A stretch of DNA of 64,000 nucleotides, taken from assembly GCA_000437235.1 (NCBI GenBank), contig FR897045.1, forward strand, positions 13,543-77,542, read 5' to 3'. Below are positions 43,318-52,262 of this stretch, one piece after another (the first letter of the stretch is position 1; the number at the start of each line of letters is the position of its first letter). The notes under the pieces are model-generated. The model made no database searches. It saw only the letters and a list, made by a program, of their open reading frames with translations, and was not told the DNA's origin. The translations under genes were made by a program, and so were the position numbers. This DNA comes from Coprobacillus sp. CAG:826. Lineage in GTDB: Bacteria; Bacillota_I; Bacilli_A; RFN20; CAG-826.

Positions 43318-45384
43318 ATGAGATCAACAAGAAAAAAAGCTTTATTTCTTCTTGCCTTAGCTTCCACAACTTTAATGGCTTGTGGTCATACTGAAGAGCC
43401 ATCGACGAGTGTAGAACCGACAACATCGGTAACACCAACTACATCGGAACCATCTTCCAATACGACTCCCACGCCATCTACGTCAACACCAGAGCCATCG
43501 ACTTCGACAGTAGAGGGACCTGAAATGAATACAAGTGATGCTTTAAAACTTTTAAATGGTAGTCCGTATTCGAACCCAATGCGTTTTAAAGAAAATCTGG
43601 GACTATCCAATCCTTCCATTGTGGGTGTTGATAAAGAACGCTTTGAAAACGAATGGGTAGATGAGGTTCCCAAAGAAGGAACGATTTATCTAGCTGAAGA
43701 ATTAGGAATCACTGAAAATGCAATTAACAATTCAGGCACGCTTTCACTTTTCTTAAATAGCATTAAAAGCGTTGAAGGTAATAAAATTATTCAATTTAAA
43801 AGTGGAACTTATCCGTTCTCCGCTAAAGTTGATACTGTAGGCATCAAAGACCTTTATTTAGTCGGTGAAGATAATACCAATTTTGTCTATTCTGGTTGGG
43901 GTACCTATTTTGATGCAAGAGCGGCGAAAAACATTCATATCATTAACATTAATTTCGATATGAAATATTCGCCTACCATTGCTGGTAAAATTAAACGTTT
44001 TACCGAGGGCAGTGGCTCTACTGTTGTTTATATAGATGTTCCTCAAGAATTTGACTTAACCCAAAGCCTTTACACCAATTGGGAAGGCAAATACGGTTCT
44101 TATATGGAATGCTATTTGGATGAAAATACAGGAAAGTATGTTCCTGATCGAAATGGAAACTTAGTATATAACACCCCAACGGGAAGTACCAATACGGGAT
44201 ATAAAGGTATTTTTGGTGTTTCATATGATAATGCCAATCGAGAACTTGCGATTACCATCAATCAAAAATTTGTATGGGACACGTATAAAACGCCGGTTAT
44301 AGGAAAAATGGTTTCCTTTGCTTATACCATGTATGACAATTTTGGATTCTATTTCCAAGATTGTGAAGAAGTCTACATGGAACACGTGAATGTTTATGTA
44401 GCAGGTGGTATGGGACTTAGAGCAGATCGCGGTAAAAACTTCTATTTAAATCATGTAAGTTATGCACCGAAAGAAGACTCTGCAAGAATTATGACTTGCA
44501 CTGCGGATATTATTCACACGATTGGTGTTGAAGGTGATTTACAAATCACAAACTGTCGTTTAGCGGGAAGCCATGATGATGCATTAAACATTAAATCTTT
44601 CTATTTAAAGATTACAGATGTTAATGCAAGCGCTAGAGAAATCAGTGTTTCACAAACGCAAAACGAATGTCCAATTAGTAACTATGAAGTGGGCGATACC
44701 ATTGATGTATATGATACCGAAGTCATGGGACTTGTCGACACTTTCAAAATTGTGGATGTAGTCAAACAAGGAACAAGCTTTACATTTACAGTGGATAAAC
44801 GTCCATCAAAAAAGATTGTTGAGGGATTATGTGTAGGAAATGATACAAAATCCACAAGAATGAAACTCAACAATACGATTATTGAAAATAAAAGAAACCG
44901 GGGTATTTTATTACAAACCCGTTATTCTGAAATTACCAATTGTACGTTCCAAAATGTTGTGATGGGACCAATTCAAGTTTTAGCGGTCAACGATACTTTT
45001 AGAGAAGCTATCGTACCAAAGAACATTCTCATCGCTAATAACAAATTCTTGAACAACATGGGCACAGACTTAGCTATCTTTGCTTATGGAAATGGCACTT
45101 CTGATTATACAAGTGGCACCATTCAAGGTGTTGAAGTGGAAAACAATTACTTCTATAACGGATCAGGCAATGCGATTTGGCTACTTGCAAATGGAGGTAC
45201 CAAAGTTCATAACAATTTGATTCATTATACGAAAAAAGTCTCTTCATTATTGGTTAGAGTCGTTGGCTCAAGTGATGTCAATGTTTCTAATAACGTCTTC
45301 TACACAACGCTCGATATTACATTATCAAGCAATGTAGATTGTACGAACTATGTTGAAAAAGATAACGAAAAGAAAGGGGCATAG
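43318..45384 (+). CDS. Surface lipoprotein, right-handed beta-helix glycosidase-like (GH110-like)
   Basis: 688 residues, lipobox LMAC (Cys22), then a Thr/Ser/Pro-rich stalk (about residues 25-70). The rest is a parallel beta-helix with many N-N-F / I-x-N-N rungs (ITNCRLAG, VENNYFYNGSGNAIWLL). A paired acidic motif SHDDALNIK lies near residue 418 and NKRNRGILLQ near 525; similar paired-Asp and RGIL motifs occur in GH110 alpha-galactosidases, so a glycosidase role is plausible but unproven. It is paralogous to the next gene. Confidence 0.78.
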   Translation: MRSTRKKALFLLALASTTLMACGHTEEPSTSVEPTTSVTPTTSEPSSNTTPTPSTSTPEPSTSTVEGPEMNTSDALKLLNGSPYSNPMRFKENLGLSNPSIVGVDKERFENEWVDEVPKEGTIYLAEELGITENAINNSGTLSLFLNSIKSVEGNKIIQFKSGTYPFSAKVDTVGIKDLYLVGEDNTNFVYSGWGTYFDARAAKNIHIININFDMKYSPTIAGKIKRFTEGSGSTVVYIDVPQEFDLTQSLYTNWEGKYGSYMECYLDENTGKYVPDRNGNLVYNTPTGSTNTGYKGIFGVSYDNANRELAITINQKFVWDTYKTPVIGKMVSFAYTMYDNFGFYFQDCEEVYMEHVNVYVAGGMGLRADRGKNFYLNHVSYAPKEDSARIMTCTADIIHTIGVEGDLQITNCRLAGSHDDALNIKSFYLKITDVNASAREISVSQTQNECPISNYEVGDTIDVYDTEVMGLVDTFKIVDVVKQGTSFTFTVDKRPSKKIVEGLCVGNDTKSTRMKLNNTIIENKRNRGILLQTRYSEITNCTFQNVVMGPIQVLAVNDTFREAIVPKNILIANNKFLNNMGTDLAIFAYGNGTSDYTSGTIQGVEVENNYFYNGSGNAIWLLANGGTKVHNNLIHYTKKVSSLLVRVVGSSDVNVSNNVFYTTLDITLSSNVDCTNYVEKDNEKKGA

Positions 45385-45387
45385 AAA

Positions 45388-48300
45388 ATGAAAAAAAGAT
45401 ACGCGATTCCTTTGACGATTTCCATGTTGTTTGTTCTTGGCGTCACTGCGTGTGGGAAAACCGATAAACCTACAACATCTTCTACAACTGTGGTGGAAGA
45501 AGTACATGTAGAAACGGTGAATCTTACCGCTAGTGAATCAACTATAAAAGTTGGCGAAACTTTACAATTAAATGTAGAAGTTTTACCTGCGAATGCAACG
45601 AACAAAAAAGTAACTTATTCTTGCGATAATGAAAAAGCAGAAGTTTCTTCTTTAGGTGTAGTTACCGCTAAAGAAGTAGGAACTGTAACCATTACCGCTA
45701 CAGCAGAAGATAATGGGGTAAAAGGAACACTTACGCTTCAAATTTTAGAAAATAATCCTTACTCCAACCTAGATATTAAGGATTATGCAGCGGCTTTAGA
45801 ATCATCACCTTATAGCAATAGCCAATTAAGTGGAAAAGAAAAATATGGCTTATCTAATGGTGGAGCGGTTGGCGTAAACCAAGAATTAATCGTAGAAAAA
45901 TACGCAACAATTGCGGATAGTGAAGTTGGTGCAGATAACATTATTTTGGTAGAAAGCATTGCTTTAAGCGATGTGAATGCTTATTTTACCGATGTTACTG
46001 AACTCAATAACTACTATAAAATTCAAACCGCAATCTACAAAGCAAAAGCTTTAAACGATGCAGGTAAAACTGCCAAAATCAAATTTCCAGGGGGCACCTT
46101 AAATGTGGAAGCCTATTTATCTTCTTCCGATAAGGCTTTCGTTCTTTCGGGATTAAACGGAACCTATTTTGAAGGAAATAATACCACGATTGCGATTGAA
46201 ACTAAAGATCTAAGTTGGAAAGGATATCTTAACATTACGGATTGTAAGAATGTCCATTTCAACGATATCAATTTTGATACCATTCTTCCTTCTAATTTGA
46301 CGGGAAAAGTTGTTGATGGAAACGTTTATGATGATAACTATTTAACCTTAGAAGTTGATTCAGAATTTAATCCACTAATGGAAACGATTGAAGCAAAAAT
46401 GAGCAAACCTCGCATTCGTTCTTGGGTGGAATTTAATCAAAACACAAAGACACCTTTAGATGGCGGTAACTTCTTAGTAGATGATTTTAGTTCTTATGAA
46501 ATTACTAAGAGTGCTTCTAATGTCTATACTTTAAAAGTGAACTTCTCAACGGGTGGCAAATCTCGCCCAAGAAATGGCACTTTAGTATCTGTGCAATTCT
46601 CTCAATATGACGCTGTTGGCATTAATATTGGTAATGCGGAAAATATTTATTTGGAAAATGTAGAAATGTACCATGCATCTGGTATGGGATTAGTAGCCCA
46701 AACATCAACGAATTTATATGTGAACCGCTTTGCTTTAAAAGTAAAAGAGGGCAGTAATGCCTTAATGACAGCCACTGCGGATGCCATGCACTTTAGTTTA
46801 TTACATGGTGATGTTCATATTACGAATTCTTTAATTGAATATTCTCATGACGATGCTTTAAACATCAAATATGGTTTCTGGTATAAATTAGTGGAAACTG
46901 GAACAGGCTCTGAACGTTGGATTAGTGTGAATAAAATTTCGGGTGGTATTAAAGAACCTGAAATCGGCGATAAAGTTCAAATTTATGATGAACAAACCTT
47001 TGAAGGACACAACCCAAGTGCAGGATACTATACCATTAACAGTATTGAAAAAACCGCCTCTGGTTATAAACTCGGTGTGAAAGAAAGATTATCTGGCGCC
47101 AGTGAATGGGGGACATGCCGTGTTACCTTTGTCTCGGATACTCCAGACTTTGTCTTCTCTAATAATATCGTAAGAAATAAGAGAAATCGTGGTGTATTAG
47201 TACAAGTTCCTAACGCTGTAATTGAAAATAATGCCTTTATGTATGTTGGACATGGGTCCTTACAAATTGCTTCAGCAATGGACAAATTTAATGAAGCCAC
47301 TTTGGCGCAAGGCACAACCGTTAAAAACAATAAATTTATTGGTAACTGTTATACCAAACCAGGACCATTATATGGAGATATCTCTGTTTTTGCAATTGCT
47401 AGTAATGGCTCGGTTGCACCTAAAGGAACCATGCATGACATGTTGATTGAAAATAACTTTATTTCCAGAAATGGTAACGCTGCTGTTTCCTTCCGTGGTG
47501 TTGGTTCTTCAACAGTAAAAGACAACTTATTTAATGAAACGAGTTATACACAACCTTCTGGTGATGCGATGAATACGATTTTCCAACTCACCAATTGTAC
47601 GGATGTGACCATTCAGGGAAACTATAGTAACTACACATTAGGTAACGGATTAAGCGGATTAACCTTTGAAGGCACGACCGCCCCAAGTGATGTGACCGCA
47701 ATGGATAACATAAATATTAAAGAACGTGAAAATGGCGAAGCAGGCCCAATTGTCCAAGTTGCCAAAACAACCAAGACGATTACCATTGACGGAAATCTTT
47801 CCGATTGGGATGATGCTAACGCCTTAGATATAGCTATCGATGGTGTATCCGATGCAGAAGGCACCGAACGTACACTCGCCGAACTCAGCGATCACTTTGG
47901 CATCAATAAGTTAAAGATGACATGGGATGATAAAGGAATTTACTTTGCATTCGATATCTTTGATAACCTTCTTGATGTAAGAACAGTGAATGATTTCTGG
48001 TTAGGTGATTGTGTAGAGTTATTCATGTCTACTGTCGTCGATTTACCAAGTGCCGATATGCAAATCTATAAAGATTATGAAGATGAAGGCGTCCTTCAAG
48101 TCGCGTTTGCACCAACTTGGTCAAGTAGCAACTATTTAGCAATAGGAAGAACCAGATCAAAAACAGTTTACGCACAAAACAGCAATATGATTCAAACTTC
48201 ATTCACGACATCATCGGATGGATATGTTGGCGAAGTCCTCATTCCATTTACCTATGCTCCTGAATTCAAAGCGAAGATCGATGCTGGTAAGCAAATTGAT

Positions 48301-48432
48301 ATGGCTATTGTCGTAGCTGATGCTGAAAGAACTAAGATGGGTATTAAACGTGTACAAGCAGGAAATATTCCTCACTTCGTCGAAGATTACAAGACGAAAA
48401 CGGAAAGAATGCCTCAATATTTCTTCAATTAA
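45388..48432 (+). CDS. Surface lipoprotein: Big_2 domain, beta-helix (GH110-like), CBM9-like C-terminus
   Basis: 1014 residues, lipobox VTAC (Cys22). A bacterial Ig-like (Big_2) domain spans about 48-118 (VNLTASESTIKVGETLQLNV). The beta-helix (about 130-790) repeats the motifs of its neighbour: SPYSN, a HDDALNIK pair near residue 487 and KRNRGVLVQ. The last 220 residues begin ITIDGNLSDWDDA and continue GIYFAFDIFDN, like CBM9/DOMON carbohydrate-binding domains. It starts three bases after the paralogue. Likely an anchored plant-glycan hydrolase; the exact bond is unknown. Confidence 0.8.
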   Translation: MKKRYAIPLTISMLFVLGVTACGKTDKPTTSSTTVVEEVHVETVNLTASESTIKVGETLQLNVEVLPANATNKKVTYSCDNEKAEVSSLGVVTAKEVGTVTITATAEDNGVKGTLTLQILENNPYSNLDIKDYAAALESSPYSNSQLSGKEKYGLSNGGAVGVNQELIVEKYATIADSEVGADNIILVESIALSDVNAYFTDVTELNNYYKIQTAIYKAKALNDAGKTAKIKFPGGTLNVEAYLSSSDKAFVLSGLNGTYFEGNNTTIAIETKDLSWKGYLNITDCKNVHFNDINFDTILPSNLTGKVVDGNVYDDNYLTLEVDSEFNPLMETIEAKMSKPRIRSWVEFNQNTKTPLDGGNFLVDDFSSYEITKSASNVYTLKVNFSTGGKSRPRNGTLVSVQFSQYDAVGINIGNAENIYLENVEMYHASGMGLVAQTSTNLYVNRFALKVKEGSNALMTATADAMHFSLLHGDVHITNSLIEYSHDDALNIKYGFWYKLVETGTGSERWISVNKISGGIKEPEIGDKVQIYDEQTFEGHNPSAGYYTINSIEKTASGYKLGVKERLSGASEWGTCRVTFVSDTPDFVFSNNIVRNKRNRGVLVQVPNAVIENNAFMYVGHGSLQIASAMDKFNEATLAQGTTVKNNKFIGNCYTKPGPLYGDISVFAIASNGSVAPKGTMHDMLIENNFISRNGNAAVSFRGVGSSTVKDNLFNETSYTQPSGDAMNTIFQLTNCTDVTIQGNYSNYTLGNGLSGLTFEGTTAPSDVTAMDNINIKERENGEAGPIVQVAKTTKTITIDGNLSDWDDANALDIAIDGVSDAEGTERTLAELSDHFGINKLKMTWDDKGIYFAFDIFDNLLDVRTVNDFWLGDCVELFMSTVVDLPSADMQIYKDYEDEGVLQVAFAPTWSSSNYLAIGRTRSKTVYAQNSNMIQTSFTTSSDGYVGEVLIPFTYAPEFKAKIDAGKQIDMAIVVADAERTKMGIKRVQAGNIPHFVEDYKTKTERMPQYFFN

Positions 48433-48486
48433 AAGATGGATGCAAAATTTCTAAAAATTGATTTTTAAAAAGAAAGGAGAAAAACA

Positions 48487-50685
48487 ATGAAAAAGAAATT
48501 TATGCCTATTTTCGTTGCAGTGACGATGTTAACCGCTGGTTTGGTAAGCTGTGGAAATAAACCAGCTCCAACAACATCAAATAATCCTACAACGGGTGCC
48601 CCTACAACTACAGTGACACCAACAACCTCAGAGACACCTGAACCAACGACTCCAACGATTGTTCACGTTGAATCTGTATCAATCACAGCAGAAAAGACGA
48701 CCTTATTTGTTGGGGACACAACAAAAACTACGGTTACTGTTTTACCAGAAAACGCTAACGACAAGAGTTACGGATTTTTGACAGAAAACGATAAAGTAGC
48801 CACTGTATCAGGAGATGGCACAATCACCGCTGTTGGTGCAGGAACAACCAACATTGTTGTTAAAACAAGCGATGGTGGAAAAGAAGGTAAAGTACTAATT
48901 ACGGTTAATGCTGCTTCTGCTCCAGTCATCAATATGCCTGAACAAACAACTTTCACAGTTGCAGTAGGCGAAGCTCTTACTTTACCAACCATTACCGCTA
49001 CCGACTACCGTGGTAATGATATTACTAAAGATATGGACATTGCTGATACATTTGAAAAAGAAGCAGTCTCTAATGGTGTTTTCAATGCGAGAATTGCTGG
49101 AACCCACACAATTAGTTATTACATCACTGATGATAATGGTGAAGATGAACAATTCCTTACCGTCAATGTTACTCCAACGCATGAAGAAACATTCGATGTA
49201 GGCGAATATACGGATCCAGCGGCTCTTAAGACATATGGAGTTTTTAAAGAAAACTTTGCAAATGGTAAAAGAAATAAATTAAGTATTGCGGATAGTCAAG
49301 GCGCCGCAAAGATTGATGGTGGCGAAGACGCTATTAGTGGCAACTCTTTAATTATTGATGCAGGTAAAACGGCTGGAAGTGCTTTATATGGTATCTTCAT
49401 TAATGCCTTCAAGGATTATTTCGATAGAGGCCGTTCAGCAACCTATAAGATTTCTTTTGACTATAAGATTCTATCCAACGCAAGTGGATTAAGGGATTTC
49501 TATTGCTCAATTAGCTGGGATGGCTCTAATGGTATTAACAATAACTTTGTCAATACAAGTGCCGCTATTGGAGAAGTCCAACATAAGGATATTACTTTTG
49601 CCGGAACCGTCGTTCCTGAAACTGGAAACGCATGGTTCTCCTTCTGGAAACTTGGTGCAGGAGATGCTCGCATCGCAATTGACAACCTTGTCTTTGAAGC
49701 CGTTGAAGAAACACAAGTAACTGAAGTTATTCCAACCAGTGAACAATTATTAGCAGAAGGTGGATTTACTTGGAACATGAAAGATAAAGGTGCCAAGATT
49801 TCTAGTGGTAAAGCAATTCTTGTTAAAGATGTAGAGGATGAAACATTAAAAACAAAAATGCAAGGAAGTTCCTTATTTACCGACACTGTTATGGAATTAA
49901 CGGGCGCAGATGGCCACTTATTCTCTGGTTTAACCAAGGATAATTTAGTGGTTGGTAAGAAAGCTACCATTAAAATGAACTATGTTGCCGAAAATGAAAA
50001 GAACTTATTCTTCATCATGATGAAAACGGATGGTCATGGTGCAACATTATCTGGTGCTAAAGTTACTGATAATGAAGATGGAACGAGAACTTTAACTTGG
50101 ACAGGCACTATTGAAAGCGGTTGGTGTCAACTGAATATCTATGGACAAAACAATCCTCAATTCCATCTTTATATTGGTTCTATTGAAGTGAGTTTAACTG
50201 ATGCGGATCCAATTCCAGAAGATACCACTCCAAAAGGATATAAAGTTGGACAAACCTGGACTTTTGATAGCCGTGCATTTGGCCTAGTTGATGATGCTAA
50301 TCGTGCAGTAGCGAACTTTGATAATAACGAAGACGTTTTAGCTGAAGCTGCTATGGGAACTAAACCCCAAAAAATTACATTTAAAGCAGCTGATCAAACA
50401 ATCGAATGGGTACAAATGGGTCAAAATGTCATGGAAACCGGTATGACCTATAAGATTACCATGGACTATTATGTAACCGAATCAAATGGTGGATCCTTTA
50501 GCTATAGAGCAGATGGCGATTTCCCAGCATTTGGACCATCCACAGTGGGCTATCATCATTCTGAAATTGACTATGTAGCAAAAGGAAATGTGGATTTCTT
50601 TAGTTTCTATAGTTTACCGAGTGGATTTGTTGGTACATTCTATGTCAACGCTGTTACTGTTAAATTAGTTGCACTTAACAAATAA
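48487..50685 (+). CDS. Surface lipoprotein with Ig-like and carbohydrate-binding-like domains
   Basis: 732 residues, lipobox LVSC (Cys22), Thr/Pro-rich stalk (25-58). A Big_2 domain (about 60-140) is followed by a second Ig-like domain (about 143-230, ending TISYYITDDNGEDEQFLTV). Three beta-sandwich regions resembling family 4/9 carbohydrate-binding modules follow (about 245-400, 420-570, 590-730). No catalytic motif is visible, so it probably binds glycan at the cell surface. It shares stalk style and position with the two beta-helix lipoproteins, and a large hairpin follows it. Confidence 0.78.
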   Translation: MKKKFMPIFVAVTMLTAGLVSCGNKPAPTTSNNPTTGAPTTTVTPTTSETPEPTTPTIVHVESVSITAEKTTLFVGDTTKTTVTVLPENANDKSYGFLTENDKVATVSGDGTITAVGAGTTNIVVKTSDGGKEGKVLITVNAASAPVINMPEQTTFTVAVGEALTLPTITATDYRGNDITKDMDIADTFEKEAVSNGVFNARIAGTHTISYYITDDNGEDEQFLTVNVTPTHEETFDVGEYTDPAALKTYGVFKENFANGKRNKLSIADSQGAAKIDGGEDAISGNSLIIDAGKTAGSALYGIFINAFKDYFDRGRSATYKISFDYKILSNASGLRDFYCSISWDGSNGINNNFVNTSAAIGEVQHKDITFAGTVVPETGNAWFSFWKLGAGDARIAIDNLVFEAVEETQVTEVIPTSEQLLAEGGFTWNMKDKGAKISSGKAILVKDVEDETLKTKMQGSSLFTDTVMELTGADGHLFSGLTKDNLVVGKKATIKMNYVAENEKNLFFIMMKTDGHGATLSGAKVTDNEDGTRTLTWTGTIESGWCQLNIYGQNNPQFHLYIGSIEVSLTDADPIPEDTTPKGYKVGQTWTFDSRAFGLVDDANRAVANFDNNEDVLAEAAMGTKPQKITFKAADQTIEWVQMGQNVMETGMTYKITMDYYVTESNGGSFSYRADGDFPAFGPSTVGYHHSEIDYVAKGNVDFFSFYSLPSGFVGTFYVNAVTVKLVALNK

Positions 50686-50700
50686 TTAGATTTTAAAATA

Positions 50701-50738
50701 GATAGAGTTGAGCGGGGCTCTCTCGCTCAACTCCTATC
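50701..50738 (+). terminator. Strong hairpin between lipoprotein and GH127-like genes
   Basis: GATAGAGTTGAGCG (50701-50714) pairs with CGCTCAACTCCTATC (50724-50738), a 14-bp stem with one bulged C and a 9-base loop. The following T content is modest, so it may be a partial terminator or an mRNA-stabilising stem that lowers expression of the downstream glycosidases relative to the surface proteins. Confidence 0.65.
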
Positions 50739-50765
50739 TTCTATAATTTTTAAAGGAAAATGAGT

Positions 50766-52262
50766 ATGAAAAAGATTTTAAAAGATTTAAAAAGACGTAT
50801 TTCTTTAAATAGAGACCGTTTATCTGATTCCATTTATCAATATACGGATGTTTTTACACAAGGTGGATCTTGGCCTGGTGATTTTGAGGGTCGAGATGTT
50901 TTAGCGTTGACTTCTTTATATCATGCTCTTGATGGTTATAAAGAGGAACAAGAAAACATTTTAGAACAATTAAAAAGTCTTTTTGATCATATTCCTTTAC
51001 ATACGAATGCTTATGGCTACTTTGGAGAAGCGTTTAACGGAGAATATGTTGATGAACAACAAGTTTCCGGAAATTCTTGGTACTTACGTGGCCTGATTGA
51101 ATACTATTACATTACTAAAGATGAAAAATATCTTCATCAAATACAATCAATCGTGAAGCAATTTTTAGTTCCAATCGCCCCTTTCTATGATCATTATCCT
51201 ACGGGTAAAAGAGAACGTGGCGGTGTTGGCGGTAAATTAGAAGGTTCATTTATTAATGGCTGGAAATTATCCACTGATGTTGGCTGTGCTTTCATTATGA
51301 TGGATGGAATGACCAAGGCTTATGAAGTTACGCATAACGAAGATTTAAAAAAAGCAATTGAAAAGATTATTGAAAATTTCTTGACGATTGATTATGTCAA
51401 TTTAGAATGTCAAACGCACGCTACATTATCTTGCGCAAGAGGCATTTTACGTTTTTATCGAATGACAAAAAACGATAAGTATTTGAAAGATGTTGAACAT
51501 ATTTTCTCTGACTATTTAAAAGACGGAATGACGTATGATTATTCGAATATTAACTGGTTTAAGAGAGAGGATACATGGACAGAGCCATGTTGTATTGTAG
51601 ATAGTTTGATTTTAACAAAAGAGTTATATCTCATAACAAATAAAAAAGAGTATTTAGATTTATTTAATCGTATTTATACAAACTCAATTCGTACTTTCCA
51701 AAGAAATAATGGCGGAGCGGGATGTGCAACTTGTGCCATTCATTCCCATTACGATATGAAAATGTTCTTATATGAAGCTTTTTTCTGTTGCACAATGCGC
51801 TTAGGAAATGGTTTAGGAAGTATTGCAGATTTTACTATAGTAAAAAAAGACAACCAATACTTTATCCCGTTTGCGTGTGCTGTCGATTATGAAGATGAGG
51901 ATGTTGCCTTTTTAGTCGATGCTGAGTTCTACGAAGGAAAAAGAATTCAAATAGAAGTAAAGAAAGCAAGTAACGCTGAACTCTTTATTCGTTTACCGGA
52001 AAATGCTAAAGTAGAAGGGTATCCGATAGAAAACGGATGGCTTCATCTTTCCTTAAATGAAAAAGGAAAAATGAATTTATTTGTTTCTTTACAAATAAAA
52101 AAAGAGAACGGCCTTCATTTCTATGGCGATATGCTTTTAACGAGAAAAGATGAAGTATTAGAGCCTCATTTCTTATTAGACAACCAAGTGTATTCTTATT
52201 TATATGATAGCTCATTATTTACGGAAGAAGAGTTAAAGGAAAAGATTCAATATGTTAAGTGA
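50766..52262 (+). CDS. GH127-like glycoside hydrolase (beta-L-arabinofuranosidase superfamily)
   Basis: 498 residues from the ATG at 50766 (an ATG at 50760 is possible; the SD AAAGGA favours the later one). An (alpha/alpha)6-type barrel start (GGSWPGDFEGRDVLALTSLYHAL) is followed by E273-P-C275-C276 and C341-C342. In Bifidobacterium HypBA1 the zinc site is Glu338, Cys340, Cys417 and Cys418, with Cys417 the nucleophile; the E-x-C and C-C pattern here matches. No signal peptide, so it acts on imported oligosaccharides. It overlaps the GH78-like gene by 11 bases. Confidence 0.72.
   Translation: MKKILKDLKRRISLNRDRLSDSIYQYTDVFTQGGSWPGDFEGRDVLALTSLYHALDGYKEEQENILEQLKSLFDHIPLHTNAYGYFGEAFNGEYVDEQQVSGNSWYLRGLIEYYYITKDEKYLHQIQSIVKQFLVPIAPFYDHYPTGKRERGGVGGKLEGSFINGWKLSTDVGCAFIMMDGMTKAYEVTHNEDLKKAIEKIIENFLTIDYVNLECQTHATLSCARGILRFYRMTKNDKYLKDVEHIFSDYLKDGMTYDYSNINWFKREDTWTEPCCIVDSLILTKELYLITNKKEYLDLFNRIYTNSIRTFQRNNGGAGCATCAIHSHYDMKMFLYEAFFCCTMRLGNGLGSIADFTIVKKDNQYFIPFACAVDYEDEDVAFLVDAEFYEGKRIQIEVKKASNAELFIRLPENAKVEGYPIENGWLHLSLNEKGKMNLFVSLQIKKENGLHFYGDMLLTRKDEVLEPHFLLDNQVYSYLYDSSLFTEEELKEKIQYVK

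Noticed and set aside
49500..49970. 156-codon antisense frame in the Ig/CBM lipoprotein gene
   Set aside because: No SD or domain; explained by composition of the sense gene.
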